The notes: a model not told the origin generated them from the letters alone. DNA of 64,000 nt from Nocardioides pelophilus (GCF_014180685.1 NZ_JACEHF010000003.1:1-64000), one strand, 5' to 3'; positions 37,557 to 46,372 are shown, counted from the first letter of the stretch. A program made the numbers and translations.

Positions 37557-38602
37557 GGCGGTTCCGGATTGTCGTTGCGGCGGTGGTTCTGGCGCTACTG
37601 CTGGGCGGCTGTGGAGGCGGCTCCTACGACGGCCTCGCCGACCTGCCGTTGCCGGGAGGCGTCGACGTCGGCGACTCGCCGGTCACGGTGACCGTGCAGT
37701 TCCGGGACGTGCTCAACCTCGCCCGCGGCGCCACCGTGAAGGTCGACGACGTCACGGTCGGTGAGGTGGTGAGGATCGAGCGGGTGGGCTGGCGGGCGGA
37801 GGCAACGCTCTCGCTCCGCGGGGACGTCGACCTGCCCGCCAACGCGGTGGCGGCGGTTCGACAGACGGGTCTGCTGGGCGAGAAGTACGTCGAGCTCGCG
37901 CCTCCGGTCGACGAGCGCGCGCACGGCCGGCTCGCGGACGGGCAGCTGATCCGGCTGGAGCGGACGAGCAGGTCGACCGAGGTCGAGGAGGTGCTCGCCT
38001 CGCTGTCGCTGCTCCTCAATGGCGGCGGACTGGAGAACCTGCGCACGATCACCGTCGAGCTGCATGACGCTCTCGACGGCAACGAGGAGGAGATGCGCTC
38101 ACTCTTCGGGAACGTCGACGTCTTCACCCGCACCCTCGCTGCGAACCGGCGCCACATCAACGGCGCGCTGAGGGGTCTGGACGTCCTCACTCGACGCGTA
38201 GCCGACGGGTCGGAGGTGATCGACCGCACGCTCGACCGGCTTCCGGCCGCGATCGCTGTGCTCGCCGACCAGCGGCGCGGACTGGTCCGGGCACTGGCGT
38301 CGATGGACCGACTGAGCGACGTCGGAACCCGAACGGTCCGCGCGATGCGGTCGGACCTGCTCGCCGTACTCGATGCGCTGGAGCCGACGCTCGCCCGGTT
38401 GGTCGAGGCAGGGGATGCCATTCCGCGCTCCCTGGAGTTCCTGCTCACCTATCCCTTCCCCGAGTCGGCGATGTCAGCGGTGCGCGGTGACTACGTCAAC
38501 TTCGCTGCCCAGTACGCACTTCGGGTCACCGACCTGCTCGACCTCCTGGGGGCGCTGAGTCCCCGGCAGCTCGAGGCCCTCGACCTCGGAGGCGCCCGAT
38601 GA
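37553..38602 (+). CDS. MCE-family lipoprotein, position E
   Basis: A 349-residue MCE protein with a lipoprotein signal, VVLALLLGGCGGG (lipobox LGGC), as usual for the E position (LprK-like). The MCE domain has VLNLARGATVKVDDVTVGEV and LGEKYVELAPP. The C-terminus ends in PFPESAMSAVRGDYVNFAAQY, which is typical for MceE. It overlaps both neighbours. Confidence 0.93.
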   Translation: MRRFRIVVAAVVLALLLGGCGGGSYDGLADLPLPGGVDVGDSPVTVTVQFRDVLNLARGATVKVDDVTVGEVVRIERVGWRAEATLSLRGDVDLPANAVAAVRQTGLLGEKYVELAPPVDERAHGRLADGQLIRLERTSRSTEVEEVLASLSLLLNGGGLENLRTITVELHDALDGNEEEMRSLFGNVDVFTRTLAANRRHINGALRGLDVLTRRVADGSEVIDRTLDRLPAAIAVLADQRRGLVRALASMDRLSDVGTRTVRAMRSDLLAVLDALEPTLARLVEAGDAIPRSLEFLLTYPFPESAMSAVRGDYVNFAAQYALRVTDLLDLLGALSPRQLEALDLGGAR

Positions 38603-39699
38603 ACGCGATCCGGTTGCGACTTCTCCTGTTCGCGGTCATCGGCGCCGTCGCGGTCGCGTACGCAGGGGCGCGTTACGCACGGCTGACCGATGCGGTCTAC
38701 TCACCGACCTACGCGGTCACCGTGGAGCTGACGCAGACCGGCGGTCTGTTCGAAGGAGCCGAGGTGACCTACCGGGGAGTGCCGGTCGGACGGGTCGACG
38801 ACCTCCGACTGACGAGCGACTCGGTCCACGCCGTGCTGAAGATCGACGACGACGCGGAGATCCCGGCGGACGTGCACGCTGCGGTACGCAACCGGTCGGC
38901 GGTCGGTGAGCAGTACCTCGATCTCGCCCCCGACCCCGCAGCGTTGACCAGCGCGGGGGAGCCGGCGCTGCTCGAGGACGGCAGCCGGATCCCGCGCTCG
39001 GTCACCAGCACGCCGCTCGGTGAGGAGGAGCTGCTCGCGAACGTCGACCGGTTCGTGACGTCGGTCGATCGCCCTGCGCTCCGGGTCGTCATCCGGGAGC
39101 TCGGCCACGCTTTCGAGGACGCCGACGTCGACCTCCGGCGCATCCTCGACGGGTCGGAACAGCTGGTCGACGAGGCGACCGAGGGTCTCGATGCCACCCA
39201 GCGACTGTTGCGCTCCGGGCTGGTGGTCCTGCGCACCCAGGCACGCCACGGGGACGACCTCCGACGCATCTCCGGAGACCTCAGGTTGCTGTCGGAGACG
39301 CTGGTGATGAGTGATCGGGAGCTCCGGGCCGTGCTCCGGGACGGTGGCCCGGCGGCGGCAGAGCTGGCGGCGCTGGTGGGCGATCTCGGTCCCCTCGCGC
39401 CGCGCTTCCTCGCCAACACCCTGCCGTACGTCGAGGTCGTGGCAGGTCGGCTCGACGGCGTCGAACAGGCCCTCATCGCGTTCCCCTACAGCCTTGCGGC
39501 CGCCCAGGTCGGCGTTCGCGACGGGCAGGCTCAGTTCAGCCTGGCCGCGACGCCGTCGCCCACTCCCTGCCAGGTCGGCTACCTGCCGCCGGACGAGTGG
39601 CGTTCCACCCAGGACCTGTCGATCGCCCCGCCCCGTTACGACCTGGCGTGCCGTGAGGGCGCCACCAACTTCCGAGGATCCGCCCACGCACCTCGATGA
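38599..39699 (+). CDS. MCE-family protein, position F
   Basis: A 366-residue MCE protein: N-terminal anchor LLLFAVIGAVAVAYAGARYA, MCE domain with QTGGLFEGAEVTYRGVPVGRV and VGEQYLDLAPD, stalk, and a C-terminal segment with CQVGYLPPDEWRSTQDLS, characteristic for MceF. It completes the set of six; 24 bp separate it from the propeller gene, which is therefore in the same transcript. Confidence 0.93.
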   Translation: MNAIRLRLLLFAVIGAVAVAYAGARYARLTDAVYSPTYAVTVELTQTGGLFEGAEVTYRGVPVGRVDDLRLTSDSVHAVLKIDDDAEIPADVHAAVRNRSAVGEQYLDLAPDPAALTSAGEPALLEDGSRIPRSVTSTPLGEEELLANVDRFVTSVDRPALRVVIRELGHAFEDADVDLRRILDGSEQLVDEATEGLDATQRLLRSGLVVLRTQARHGDDLRRISGDLRLLSETLVMSDRELRAVLRDGGPAAAELAALVGDLGPLAPRFLANTLPYVEVVAGRLDGVEQALIAFPYSLAAAQVGVRDGQAQFSLAATPSPTPCQVGYLPPDEWRSTQDLSIAPPRYDLACREGATNFRGSAHAPR

Positions 39700-39723
39700 G
39701 GTGCTCGCACAAGGAGAACGATC

Positions 39724-41646
39724 ATGATCAGGCACCTAGGTCCCAGCGTGGCGGTAGCGAGCGTCGTGCTCCTCGCTACCGGCGCCTTCGTCAGCCCCGC
39801 CGGTTCCACGGCGGGGCCCGAAGCGCCGGTGACATGGGGGGAGACCATCCCCGACAACACGACCGCGGCACCGCCGCCGCTCCAGGCCATCGAGGTCGTC
39901 GACACGATCTACTTCGATGAGATCCCGGTGCCGGCAGGCACGGTGGTCACCGGCGTCGACCTGCTGCCGGACGGCGAGCACTGGCTGCTCGGCATCACTG
40001 TCGACGGTGCCGCCCACTTCGCGGTCACCCGTCCGGACGGGTCCGACTACCAGTGCCTCACCTGCGGCCTGACGCCCGCTGCGGAGAAGCCCGAGGTCCT
40101 CGAGGACGAGAAGCGGATCTGGCTCACCAACACCAGCGGCCAGACCTCAGGCGCCTTGGCCGACTTCCAGTGGTCGATGCTGGAGTGCGCCCCCGACATC
40201 TACGACTGCCGGGACCGGACGCTGGTCCCCGTCGACTTCCCCATCGACTCGTTGACGTCGCTGCCCCAGGGAGCGCAGAACCGCGAGGCCACCCCCGACG
40301 GCGAGGGTCGCTACGTGGTGTGGAACGAGGTCCGCACGCTCGAAGGCACCCGGGTGACGGTCGGCCGGATCGAACGCGGTGCGACGCAGTACCGCGTGGT
40401 CGATCCCCGAGTCGTCCAGCCGCAGTTCTCGACCACGGGCGGTCCCGCCGACTGGGTGGCTGGCGGTCGCTTCTACGAAGGCGGGCGATTCGTGCTCGGC
40501 AACCGTTACCTCAAGTACCAGACGACGCGGACGGCCCTGAACTACGACACCGGGCTCCTCGACCTGTCCACCGGCCAGTACCGGTTCATGACCCGGGACC
40601 TCGACTACAACGAGACCGGTGACGCGTCGCCCGACGGCAGTTGGTACACGTACTCGTCTGCTCGCGGACTCGACCGGATGGACGTGTTCACCCAGCTCGT
40701 GCGGCCCCCCTTCATCGACATGGTCGCGTTCGGCCAGATCGGCAGGGTCGGGCTCTTCAACAACCGCCGGTGCATGAACGAGGCGTGGTTGATGGGCTTC
40801 GGAGGGCAGCGCCAGGACGGGTACGGCGGGCAGCCTCTCCTCACCGAGGACAACTGGCTCGCGCGCAAGAGACAGTGGTACCCGGACAGCAAGCACATCC
40901 TCCTCACCGAGCAGCTGCTGCCGAACGTCGCCAGCGGCGTTCCGCGGGGCCGGCAGTTCCGTCTTCGCGTCGTCCGCCTGCCCGGGCCTGCCACGGAGCC
41001 GATGCCGGAGCAGTCTCTCGACGAGGTCGACTGGGATGCGGTGAGCGTGCCGGCTGCTGAGTACCGCGGGATCGCGTCGCGCCAGGTCCCGGTCCGCGTG
41101 CTTCGCGGCCGCGAGAGCGGAAGGGCCGTGCTGACCTACCTCGGTGCCTTCGCCGGAGGAAGCTGGAAGGTTCGCTACCGCAACTACTCCGACGACGGCG
41201 TGAACTTCCTCTCCGGGCGGGAGTCGATCCGCGTGCCTGCCGCCGCGGGGGTCTCGGTGTGGACCGCGGACCTGAGATCGACCGGCGCCCGGCGGGGTAC
41301 GACCAAGGGCCGTCTGGCCATCCAGCCCGACGGAAGTGCGACCGGAGACGTCGTCACGACCATCAACGGGCAGACCTGGACCGGCGTCCCCCGGCAGGCT
41401 GACTGTCCCGGGATGCGGCAGCCGGCCCTCGAGGCGGACGTGGCTCCGGGCCTAGGTGGCGCCCGGGTCGTCACGGTCACGTCCCTCGTCGCCGAGGATG
41501 CCCGGCCGCGGCCGGTCAACGGGGCGACCGTCACCGTCGGCACGCACCGCTACATCACGGGCCCGACCGGCGTCGTCACGATTCCCCCAGGGATCACCGG
41601 ACTGGTGTCGGCCGCGGCTGGGGGGTTCCGCAGCTGGCATGAGTGA
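39724..41646 (+). CDS. Secreted TolB-like beta-propeller protein, paralogue B, in the mce operon
   Basis: A 640-residue exported protein with a signal peptide (residues 1-30, VVLLATGAFVSPAGSTAG). Blade-like repeats include LLPDGEHWLLGITVDG, TPDGEGRYVVWNE and SPDGSWYTYSSARG. Cysteine pairs (QCLTCGL; LECAPDIYDCRDR) and the core ARGLDRMDVFTQLVRP / NNRRCMNE-WLM match paralogue A (19049), as does the C-terminal Ig-like tail (PRPVNGATVTV). CAAGGAG precedes the ATG. Being last in the mce operon, it may deliver or sense the lipid outside the cell. No catalytic motif is visible. Confidence 0.8.
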   Translation: MIRHLGPSVAVASVVLLATGAFVSPAGSTAGPEAPVTWGETIPDNTTAAPPPLQAIEVVDTIYFDEIPVPAGTVVTGVDLLPDGEHWLLGITVDGAAHFAVTRPDGSDYQCLTCGLTPAAEKPEVLEDEKRIWLTNTSGQTSGALADFQWSMLECAPDIYDCRDRTLVPVDFPIDSLTSLPQGAQNREATPDGEGRYVVWNEVRTLEGTRVTVGRIERGATQYRVVDPRVVQPQFSTTGGPADWVAGGRFYEGGRFVLGNRYLKYQTTRTALNYDTGLLDLSTGQYRFMTRDLDYNETGDASPDGSWYTYSSARGLDRMDVFTQLVRPPFIDMVAFGQIGRVGLFNNRRCMNEAWLMGFGGQRQDGYGGQPLLTEDNWLARKRQWYPDSKHILLTEQLLPNVASGVPRGRQFRLRVVRLPGPATEPMPEQSLDEVDWDAVSVPAAEYRGIASRQVPVRVLRGRESGRAVLTYLGAFAGGSWKVRYRNYSDDGVNFLSGRESIRVPAAAGVSVWTADLRSTGARRGTTKGRLAIQPDGSATGDVVTTINGQTWTGVPRQADCPGMRQPALEADVAPGLGGARVVTVTSLVAEDARPRPVNGATVTVGTHRYITGPTGVVTIPPGITGLVSAAAGGFRSWHE

Positions 41647-41729
41647 GGTCCGGCCGTCCCGGCGTTGGATGCGGTGCTCGGACCGCTTGCGCTCGCGCTG
41701 TCGTCGGGATGGCGGGCCCGAGATCAACG

Positions 41730-41760
41730 CCAGCCCTGCCCGTGTCTCGGGCAGGGCTGG
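41730..41760. terminator. Bidirectional terminator hairpin
   Basis: A perfect 13-bp stem (41730-41742 with 41748-41760, CCAGCCCTGCCCG and complement) with the loop TGTCT. It lies between the end of the mce operon (41646) and the convergent PxKF gene (41827), so it can stop both transcripts. No U tract. Confidence 0.8.
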
Positions 41761-41826
41761 CGACCCTGGTCATGGCCGTGACGGTCGGCCTCGTCGTCAG
41801 GTCCGTGAGACGGGCGGTTCAGCCCG

Positions 41827-43338
41827 TCACTTCAGCTTGAAGAACGCGGTGATGGACGAGCCGTCCATCGTCGTCATCTTGACGGAGTAGCACGCGCCGA
41901 CCGTGGTGGGCGTCTTCCAGTTCTGGATGAACTGGCCGGCCGTGGCGTCGTACCGCAGCGAGGTGCCGCCGGTGCTGACGATCTCGACGGTGTCCTGCGG
42001 TGCCGTGCCGTTGCAGGCGATCCTCGTGGTGGTGAAGCTCTTCACCGCCGCGGTGCTCGTCAGCTCACTCCCGGCGAACACCTCGAACTTCAGAGGGACC
42101 GTGCTCCCGCCCTTGACGACGTTGAACACCCCGCCCATGTCGACGGGCGCGTAGAACCCCTTGAGCGTCCAGGCGAGCACCTGGTAGGACCGGCTGACGG
42201 TCGTGCTGTTGCCGGCGTTGTCGGTCGCGGAGGCGGAGACCGTGTGCGAGCCCACCGCCGTGGAGTAGCCGCTCACCGTGCAGCCGGCGTCCGTGACGCC
42301 GGAGGTGACGTCGTCGGCGGAGCAGGTCGGCGCGGCCGGGACGCTGCCCCAGTAGTAGCTCGCGCCGTCCTGCGGGCCGTCCACGACGTCGACCGACGGA
42401 TCGGTGGCGTCGCGCTTGATCGGTCCGGCGGTGACCTCGGAGGTGCCGCCGGCGCCCGTTGCTGAGCACGTGTACGACGTCTCACCCTGGTCGGCTTCGA
42501 TCGTGACGTCGTCGCAGCCGGTCGTCTGCAGCGAGCTGGGGGATTCCTCCTCGGTCACGGTCCAGTCGACCGACACGTCGCTGCGGTACCAGCCGTTGTC
42601 ACCGTCGGGCGACGCCGGCGAGACGGTGTAGCCGATGTCGGGAGCGGTGGGATCCACGATGCTGAAGGTCGCCGAGGCGCTGGCGGTCAGCCCGCCGCCG
42701 TCGGTGTAGGAGCAGCTCGCGGTCTGGGAGCCGATGCCGTCCACGGCGTACGGGCCGGTGATCGCGCTGAGGGTGGCGGCGAAGGAGGAGTTGCCGTCCT
42801 CCGCGTCGCTGACCATGCAGATCGCGTCGGGCACGGCGCCCTTGTCGTAGGCGGCTCCGGCGGTGACTCCCGCGAGGTCGACCACGGGAGCGGTGTTCGA
42901 GGCGCCCGCCACCTCGACGTCGAACCTGGCGGAGTCGAGGTTGAACGAGCCGCCGGTGGTGTTCGACAGGACGGCCACCGTCACCGAGGTGCCGCCGGCG
43001 GCGACCGGGGTGACCGTGAGGGTGGGGGTGTCGCCGCAGCCGGTCGTGAACGTGACGGTGCCGGGGCTGACGGTGGCGACCGAGGTGTCGGAGGAGCTGA
43101 CCGAGAGAGTCAGCTGCCCGCTGCTGAGGTTGCAGCCCGGTTTGCCGTCACCGTTGAGCGGCTTCACGTAGAGGTCCGTGGTGCCGGGCGAGCCGCCGAC
43201 GTTCAGCGCCATCGACTCGGCCACCGCGTCGATGGTGGTGTCGAGGTCGTTGGAGACGTCGTCGGCGTGGCTCGGGGCCATCGACCCGAGGAACAGAACG
43301 GGGACCGCGGCCGCCGCGGCAAGGCGTGAGATGCGCAT
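41827..43338 (-). CDS. Secreted Ig-like repeat protein with C-terminal PxKF domain
   Basis: A 503-residue exported protein: signal peptide (ending APSHADD), an N-terminal Ig-like domain with SSGQLTLSVSSSDTSVATVSPGTVTF, further Ig-like modules rich in DATDP and SATDNAGN, and a C-terminal PxKF domain (GFYAPVDMGGVFNVVKGGSTVPLKFEVF in outline). Eight or more cysteines suggest disulfides. Such proteins are surface or extracellular; partner and ligand are unknown. Low-complexity Thr/Ser/Gly content fits export. It is monocistronic. Confidence 0.85.
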   Translation of the reverse strand: MRISRLAAAAAVPVLFLGSMAPSHADDVSNDLDTTIDAVAESMALNVGGSPGTTDLYVKPLNGDGKPGCNLSSGQLTLSVSSSDTSVATVSPGTVTFTTGCGDTPTLTVTPVAAGGTSVTVAVLSNTTGGSFNLDSARFDVEVAGASNTAPVVDLAGVTAGAAYDKGAVPDAICMVSDAEDGNSSFAATLSAITGPYAVDGIGSQTASCSYTDGGGLTASASATFSIVDPTAPDIGYTVSPASPDGDNGWYRSDVSVDWTVTEEESPSSLQTTGCDDVTIEADQGETSYTCSATGAGGTSEVTAGPIKRDATDPSVDVVDGPQDGASYYWGSVPAAPTCSADDVTSGVTDAGCTVSGYSTAVGSHTVSASATDNAGNSTTVSRSYQVLAWTLKGFYAPVDMGGVFNVVKGGSTVPLKFEVFAGSELTSTAAVKSFTTTRIACNGTAPQDTVEIVSTGGTSLRYDATAGQFIQNWKTPTTVGACYSVKMTTMDGSSITAFFKLK

Positions 43339-43433
43339 GGCTCAGGTTGCACGCGGATCGCGTCCCCCGAGGCCACGAACGGGCAGCTGGGCGTTCAAGC
43401 CCATAAGCACGGGGCCCACCGCACCCGCGCGGC

Positions 43434-44126
43434 TCAGTCCCGCGGGACCTGCAGCCCCCGTACCTCCTCGCGCAGCTGGGTCATCCGGTGGTCGAGGTCG
43501 GCGGCGATCCGGGCCGCGTCGGTGAGCTCCTCGACCAGCGTGTGCGGCACGGTCGCGTCGTACTTGTAGTAGATGGCGTGCTCGACGCTGGCCCAGAAGT
43601 CCATCGCGATGGTGCGGATCTGCAGCTCGACCGGGACGTGCTCGGTGCGGTCGGAGAGGAAGACCGGGACCTCGATGGTGAGGTGCAGGCTGCGGTAGCC
43701 GTTGGGTTTCGGGTCGGCGATGTAGTCCTCGACCTCGAGGACGGTGACGTCGGACTGCCGGGTCAGCATCTCCTTGATCCAGTAGACGTCGGACACGAAC
43801 GGACACACGACGCGGACGCCCGCGATGTCCAGGACGGACTCGGCGATGGCGTCCAGCGAGTTGTGGCTGCCTCGTCTGGAGGCCTTCTCGAACAGGCTGT
43901 CGTGCGACTTCAGTCGGCTCCGGACGTGCTCGATCGGACTGTGGTCGTAGGTCTCCTCGAACTCCTCGCGCAGGATCGCGATCTTGGTGGTGACCTCGTC
44001 GATGGCGAACTTGTACCGCAGTCGGAACCGGTTGAGCTGCTGATGCACCTGCCGGAGCTCCGGACCCTGCCCGTCGAGGAACGCGATCTCGGACTGCCCG
44101 GAGGGGTCGGGGTCGGGGCTCGTCAT
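43434..44126 (-). CDS. Small alarmone synthetase-type GTP pyrophosphokinase
   Basis: A 230-residue RelA/SpoT synthetase domain protein of RelQ/YjbM length, without hydrolase, TGS or ACT domains. Key motifs are intact: D100 in LDIAGVRVVCPF, YRSLH (144-148) in KPNGYRSLH and E167 in VELQIRTIAMDFWASVEH. It should make (p)ppGpp from ATP and GDP/GTP. Its ATG overlaps the kinase stop (ATGA), so it is third in the operon response regulator-kinase-synthetase. That linkage suggests envelope stress raises alarmone levels (inference). Confidence 0.92.
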   Translation of the reverse strand: MTSPDPDPSGQSEIAFLDGQGPELRQVHQQLNRFRLRYKFAIDEVTTKIAILREEFEETYDHSPIEHVRSRLKSHDSLFEKASRRGSHNSLDAIAESVLDIAGVRVVCPFVSDVYWIKEMLTRQSDVTVLEVEDYIADPKPNGYRSLHLTIEVPVFLSDRTEHVPVELQIRTIAMDFWASVEHAIYYKYDATVPHTLVEELTDAARIAADLDHRMTQLREEVRGLQVPRD

Positions 44127-45535
44127 GGACTGCTCGCTTCGAGGGGGAGGCTCACGGTGAAGGTGGTGCCGGAGCTCGGGTCGCTGATGCAGTTGACGGT
44201 ACCTCCGTGGGCCTCGGTGAGGGACTTGACGATCGCGAGCCCCAGGCCGGAGCCGCCGTGGGCGCGGGTGCGGGAGGGGTCGGCGCGGTAGAAGCGGTCG
44301 AAGACCTTGGCGACGACCTCGGGTGTCATCCCGGGGCCGGCGTCGCGGACCGAGAGGTCGACGTGGTGGTCGCGGGTCCGGACGGCGACCTCGATCGGTG
44401 AGGTGACCGGGGTGTGGGCCAGCGCGTTGGTGAGCAGGTTGGCGAGGACCTGCCGCAGCCGTGACTGGTCGCCGATCACGACCGGGGGGCTCGTCCCGGG
44501 TCGCGCGTCGAGGGCGATCGGTCGTTCGGGCTGCAGGGCCTGCGTGTCGATCACCGCGTCGGTGGCGAGGCTGAGCAGGTCGACCGGCGTCCGTTCCATC
44601 GGCCTGGACTGGTCGAGGTGGGCGAGCAGCAGCAGGTCGTCGACCAGGTCACCCATCCGCTTCGACTCCGACTCGATGCGGGCCATGCTCGTGTCGACGT
44701 CCGTGGTGATCCCGGTGCGCCACATCTCCGCGTGGCCGCGGATCGCGGCCACGGGAGTGCGCAGCTCGTGGCTGGCGTCGGAGATGAAGCGGCGCAGGCG
44801 GGTCTCGGAGGTGGTGCTGGCCGAGAAGGCCCGCTCGATCTGGCCGAGCATGCCGTTCAGGGCGTGGGCGAGCCGCCCGACCTCGGTACGGCGCCGGTAG
44901 TGGGGAACCCGCTCGGTCAGGTCGCCGGCCGCGATGTGCTCGGCGGTCTCCTCGATGCGCTCCAGCGGGCGCAGCCCGATCCGGGCGATCGCCCACGCTG
45001 CGGCAGCCGTGAAGAGCAGCACGAGGGTGCTCACCAGCAGGGACAGCCAGGTGAGCCGGGAGACGGTGGCGTCGGCGTCGGCGAGCGAGACCGCCAGGAC
45101 GAGCGTCTGGCCGGTGTCCTCGTCCGGCATCGCCCGCGCCCGCCACCGGCTGTCCCCGTCGACCGACCGCAGCGTGACCACCTCGTCGGTGCCGGCCAGG
45201 TCGGCCGGCTCGAACGCCGGCGCGGCGTCCCCGAGGTCCGGGCCCAGGGAGCAGGCCACCTCGCCGTCGGCGTCGAGCACGAGCAGCACGAAGTCGCTGC
45301 GCAGGCCCTGCGGGTCCCGTGGATTGGCGCACAGGTTGGTGGGAGCGCCGGGCGGGCGGCCCTCCTCGTCGTCGGGGGCGATGGATCCGACCTGACTGTC
45401 GACCCGGTCGAGCAGGTAGGACCGCATCAGCAGGATGCCGGCCACGTTGGTGACCGCGAGCCCCACCGAGACCAGCACCACCATCCCGAGCACCAGCCGG
45501 GCCCGGATCGACAGCCCCAGCGCGGGGATCCGCAT
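44123..45535 (-). CDS. Sensor histidine kinase
   Basis: A 470-residue kinase: helix 1 at about 13-38, an extracytoplasmic sensor of about 120 residues with two cysteines (NLCANP, EVACSLG), helix 2 at about 162-185, HAMP, HisKA with H256 in DASHELRTPVAAIRGH, and an HATPase with NLLTNALAHTP, DAGPGM and GGSGLGLAI. It starts at 45535, sharing one base with the regulator stop (TGATG). It resembles TcrY/MprB-type kinases. Confidence 0.95.
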   Translation of the reverse strand: MRIPALGLSIRARLVLGMVVLVSVGLAVTNVAGILLMRSYLLDRVDSQVGSIAPDDEEGRPPGAPTNLCANPRDPQGLRSDFVLLVLDADGEVACSLGPDLGDAAPAFEPADLAGTDEVVTLRSVDGDSRWRARAMPDEDTGQTLVLAVSLADADATVSRLTWLSLLVSTLVLLFTAAAAWAIARIGLRPLERIEETAEHIAAGDLTERVPHYRRRTEVGRLAHALNGMLGQIERAFSASTTSETRLRRFISDASHELRTPVAAIRGHAEMWRTGITTDVDTSMARIESESKRMGDLVDDLLLLAHLDQSRPMERTPVDLLSLATDAVIDTQALQPERPIALDARPGTSPPVVIGDQSRLRQVLANLLTNALAHTPVTSPIEVAVRTRDHHVDLSVRDAGPGMTPEVVAKVFDRFYRADPSRTRAHGGSGLGLAIVKSLTEAHGGTVNCISDPSSGTTFTVSLPLEASSP

Positions 45536-46251
45536 CAGGCGCTCGGCGTCTTCAGCACGTACCCGACTCCGCGGACGGTGTGGATCAACGGCGGGTCGAC
45601 GACGTCGACCTTGCGGCGCAGATAGCTGATGTACGACTCGACGACGCCGGAGTTGCCGTTGAAGTCGTAGTGCCACACGTGATCGAGGATCTGGGCGCGA
45701 CTCATCACCAGCTCGGCGTTGCGCATCAAGAAGCGCAGGAGCGCGAACTCGGTCGGGGACAGGGCGATGAGCTCACCGGCACGGTGCACCTCGTGCCGGG
45801 CCTCGTCGAGCTCGAGGTCGGCGTAGGCGAGCCGGCTCGACTCGTCGCGCGTGGCCGGCCTGGTGCGGCGCAGCACCACCCCGACCCGGGCGACGACCTC
45901 CTCGAGGGAGAACGGCTTGGTGACGTAGTCGTCGCCGCCGAGGGTGAGGCCGGCGAGCCGGTCCTCGAGGGCGTCGCGGGCGGTCACGAACACGGCCGCC
46001 ATGTCCGGGTGCACCTTGCGCAGCTGTCGGAGCAGGTCGACACCGTCGGTGTCGGGCAGCATCACGTCCAGGAGTGCGAGGTCGATCTTCGTCCGGTCGG
46101 CGTGCGCGACGGCTTCGGCGCCGGTGCTGGCGCGGAGCACGTCGTACCCGACGAACGCCAGGCTCATCGCCAGCATGTCCTGGATCGCGGGCTCGTCCTC
46201 GACGACCAGGAGCCGAGTGCCGGGGACGACGGAGTCCGGGGTGACCGCCAT
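45535..46251 (-). CDS. OmpR-family response regulator controlling the divergent efflux operon (probable)
   Basis: A 238-residue regulator with D62 in LLDVMLPDTDG, VTKPF, and a C-terminal winged helix ending LIHTVRGVGYVLKTP. The ATG at 46251 is preceded by AGGAGG. It is first in an operon with the kinase and the alarmone synthetase, and divergent from the MacA-like gene. The 253-bp interval carries paired CTGGGAG/CTCCCAG heptamers with 11-bp period, as expected for this family. Confidence 0.95.
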   Translation of the reverse strand: MAVTPDSVVPGTRLLVVEDEPAIQDMLAMSLAFVGYDVLRASTGAEAVAHADRTKIDLALLDVMLPDTDGVDLLRQLRKVHPDMAAVFVTARDALEDRLAGLTLGGDDYVTKPFSLEEVVARVGVVLRRTRPATRDESSRLAYADLELDEARHEVHRAGELIALSPTEFALLRFLMRNAELVMSRAQILDHVWHYDFNGNSGVVESYISYLRRKVDVVDPPLIHTVRGVGYVLKTPSA

Positions 46252-46317
46252 GTGCTTCCTCCTGCTGATGACGCGCGACGCGTGCCACCGATGCTGGGGT
46301 ACGACGCTGACCCGCTT

Positions 46318-46372
46318 CTGGGAGGTTCCTGGGCGTTGCCTGTGAATGCGCCGGCTCCCAGCGAACTCCCAG
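46318..46372. promoter_or_regulatory. Mirror-image pair of 11-bp-spaced heptamer repeats (response-regulator site)
   Basis: CTGGGAG at 46318 and CTGGGCG at 46329 form a direct repeat with 11-bp period. CTCCCAG at 46355 and 46366 is the same repeat in reverse orientation. OmpR/PhoB-type regulators bind such tandem half-sites. The two arrays face each other in the interval between the response regulator gene and the efflux operon. Confidence 0.6.

Noticed and set aside
33345-39699. Assignment of the operon as mce4 (cholesterol importer)
   Set aside because: Gene order fits every mce operon; without alignment I cannot distinguish the type, and no kshA, hsaC or kstD genes are in the window.
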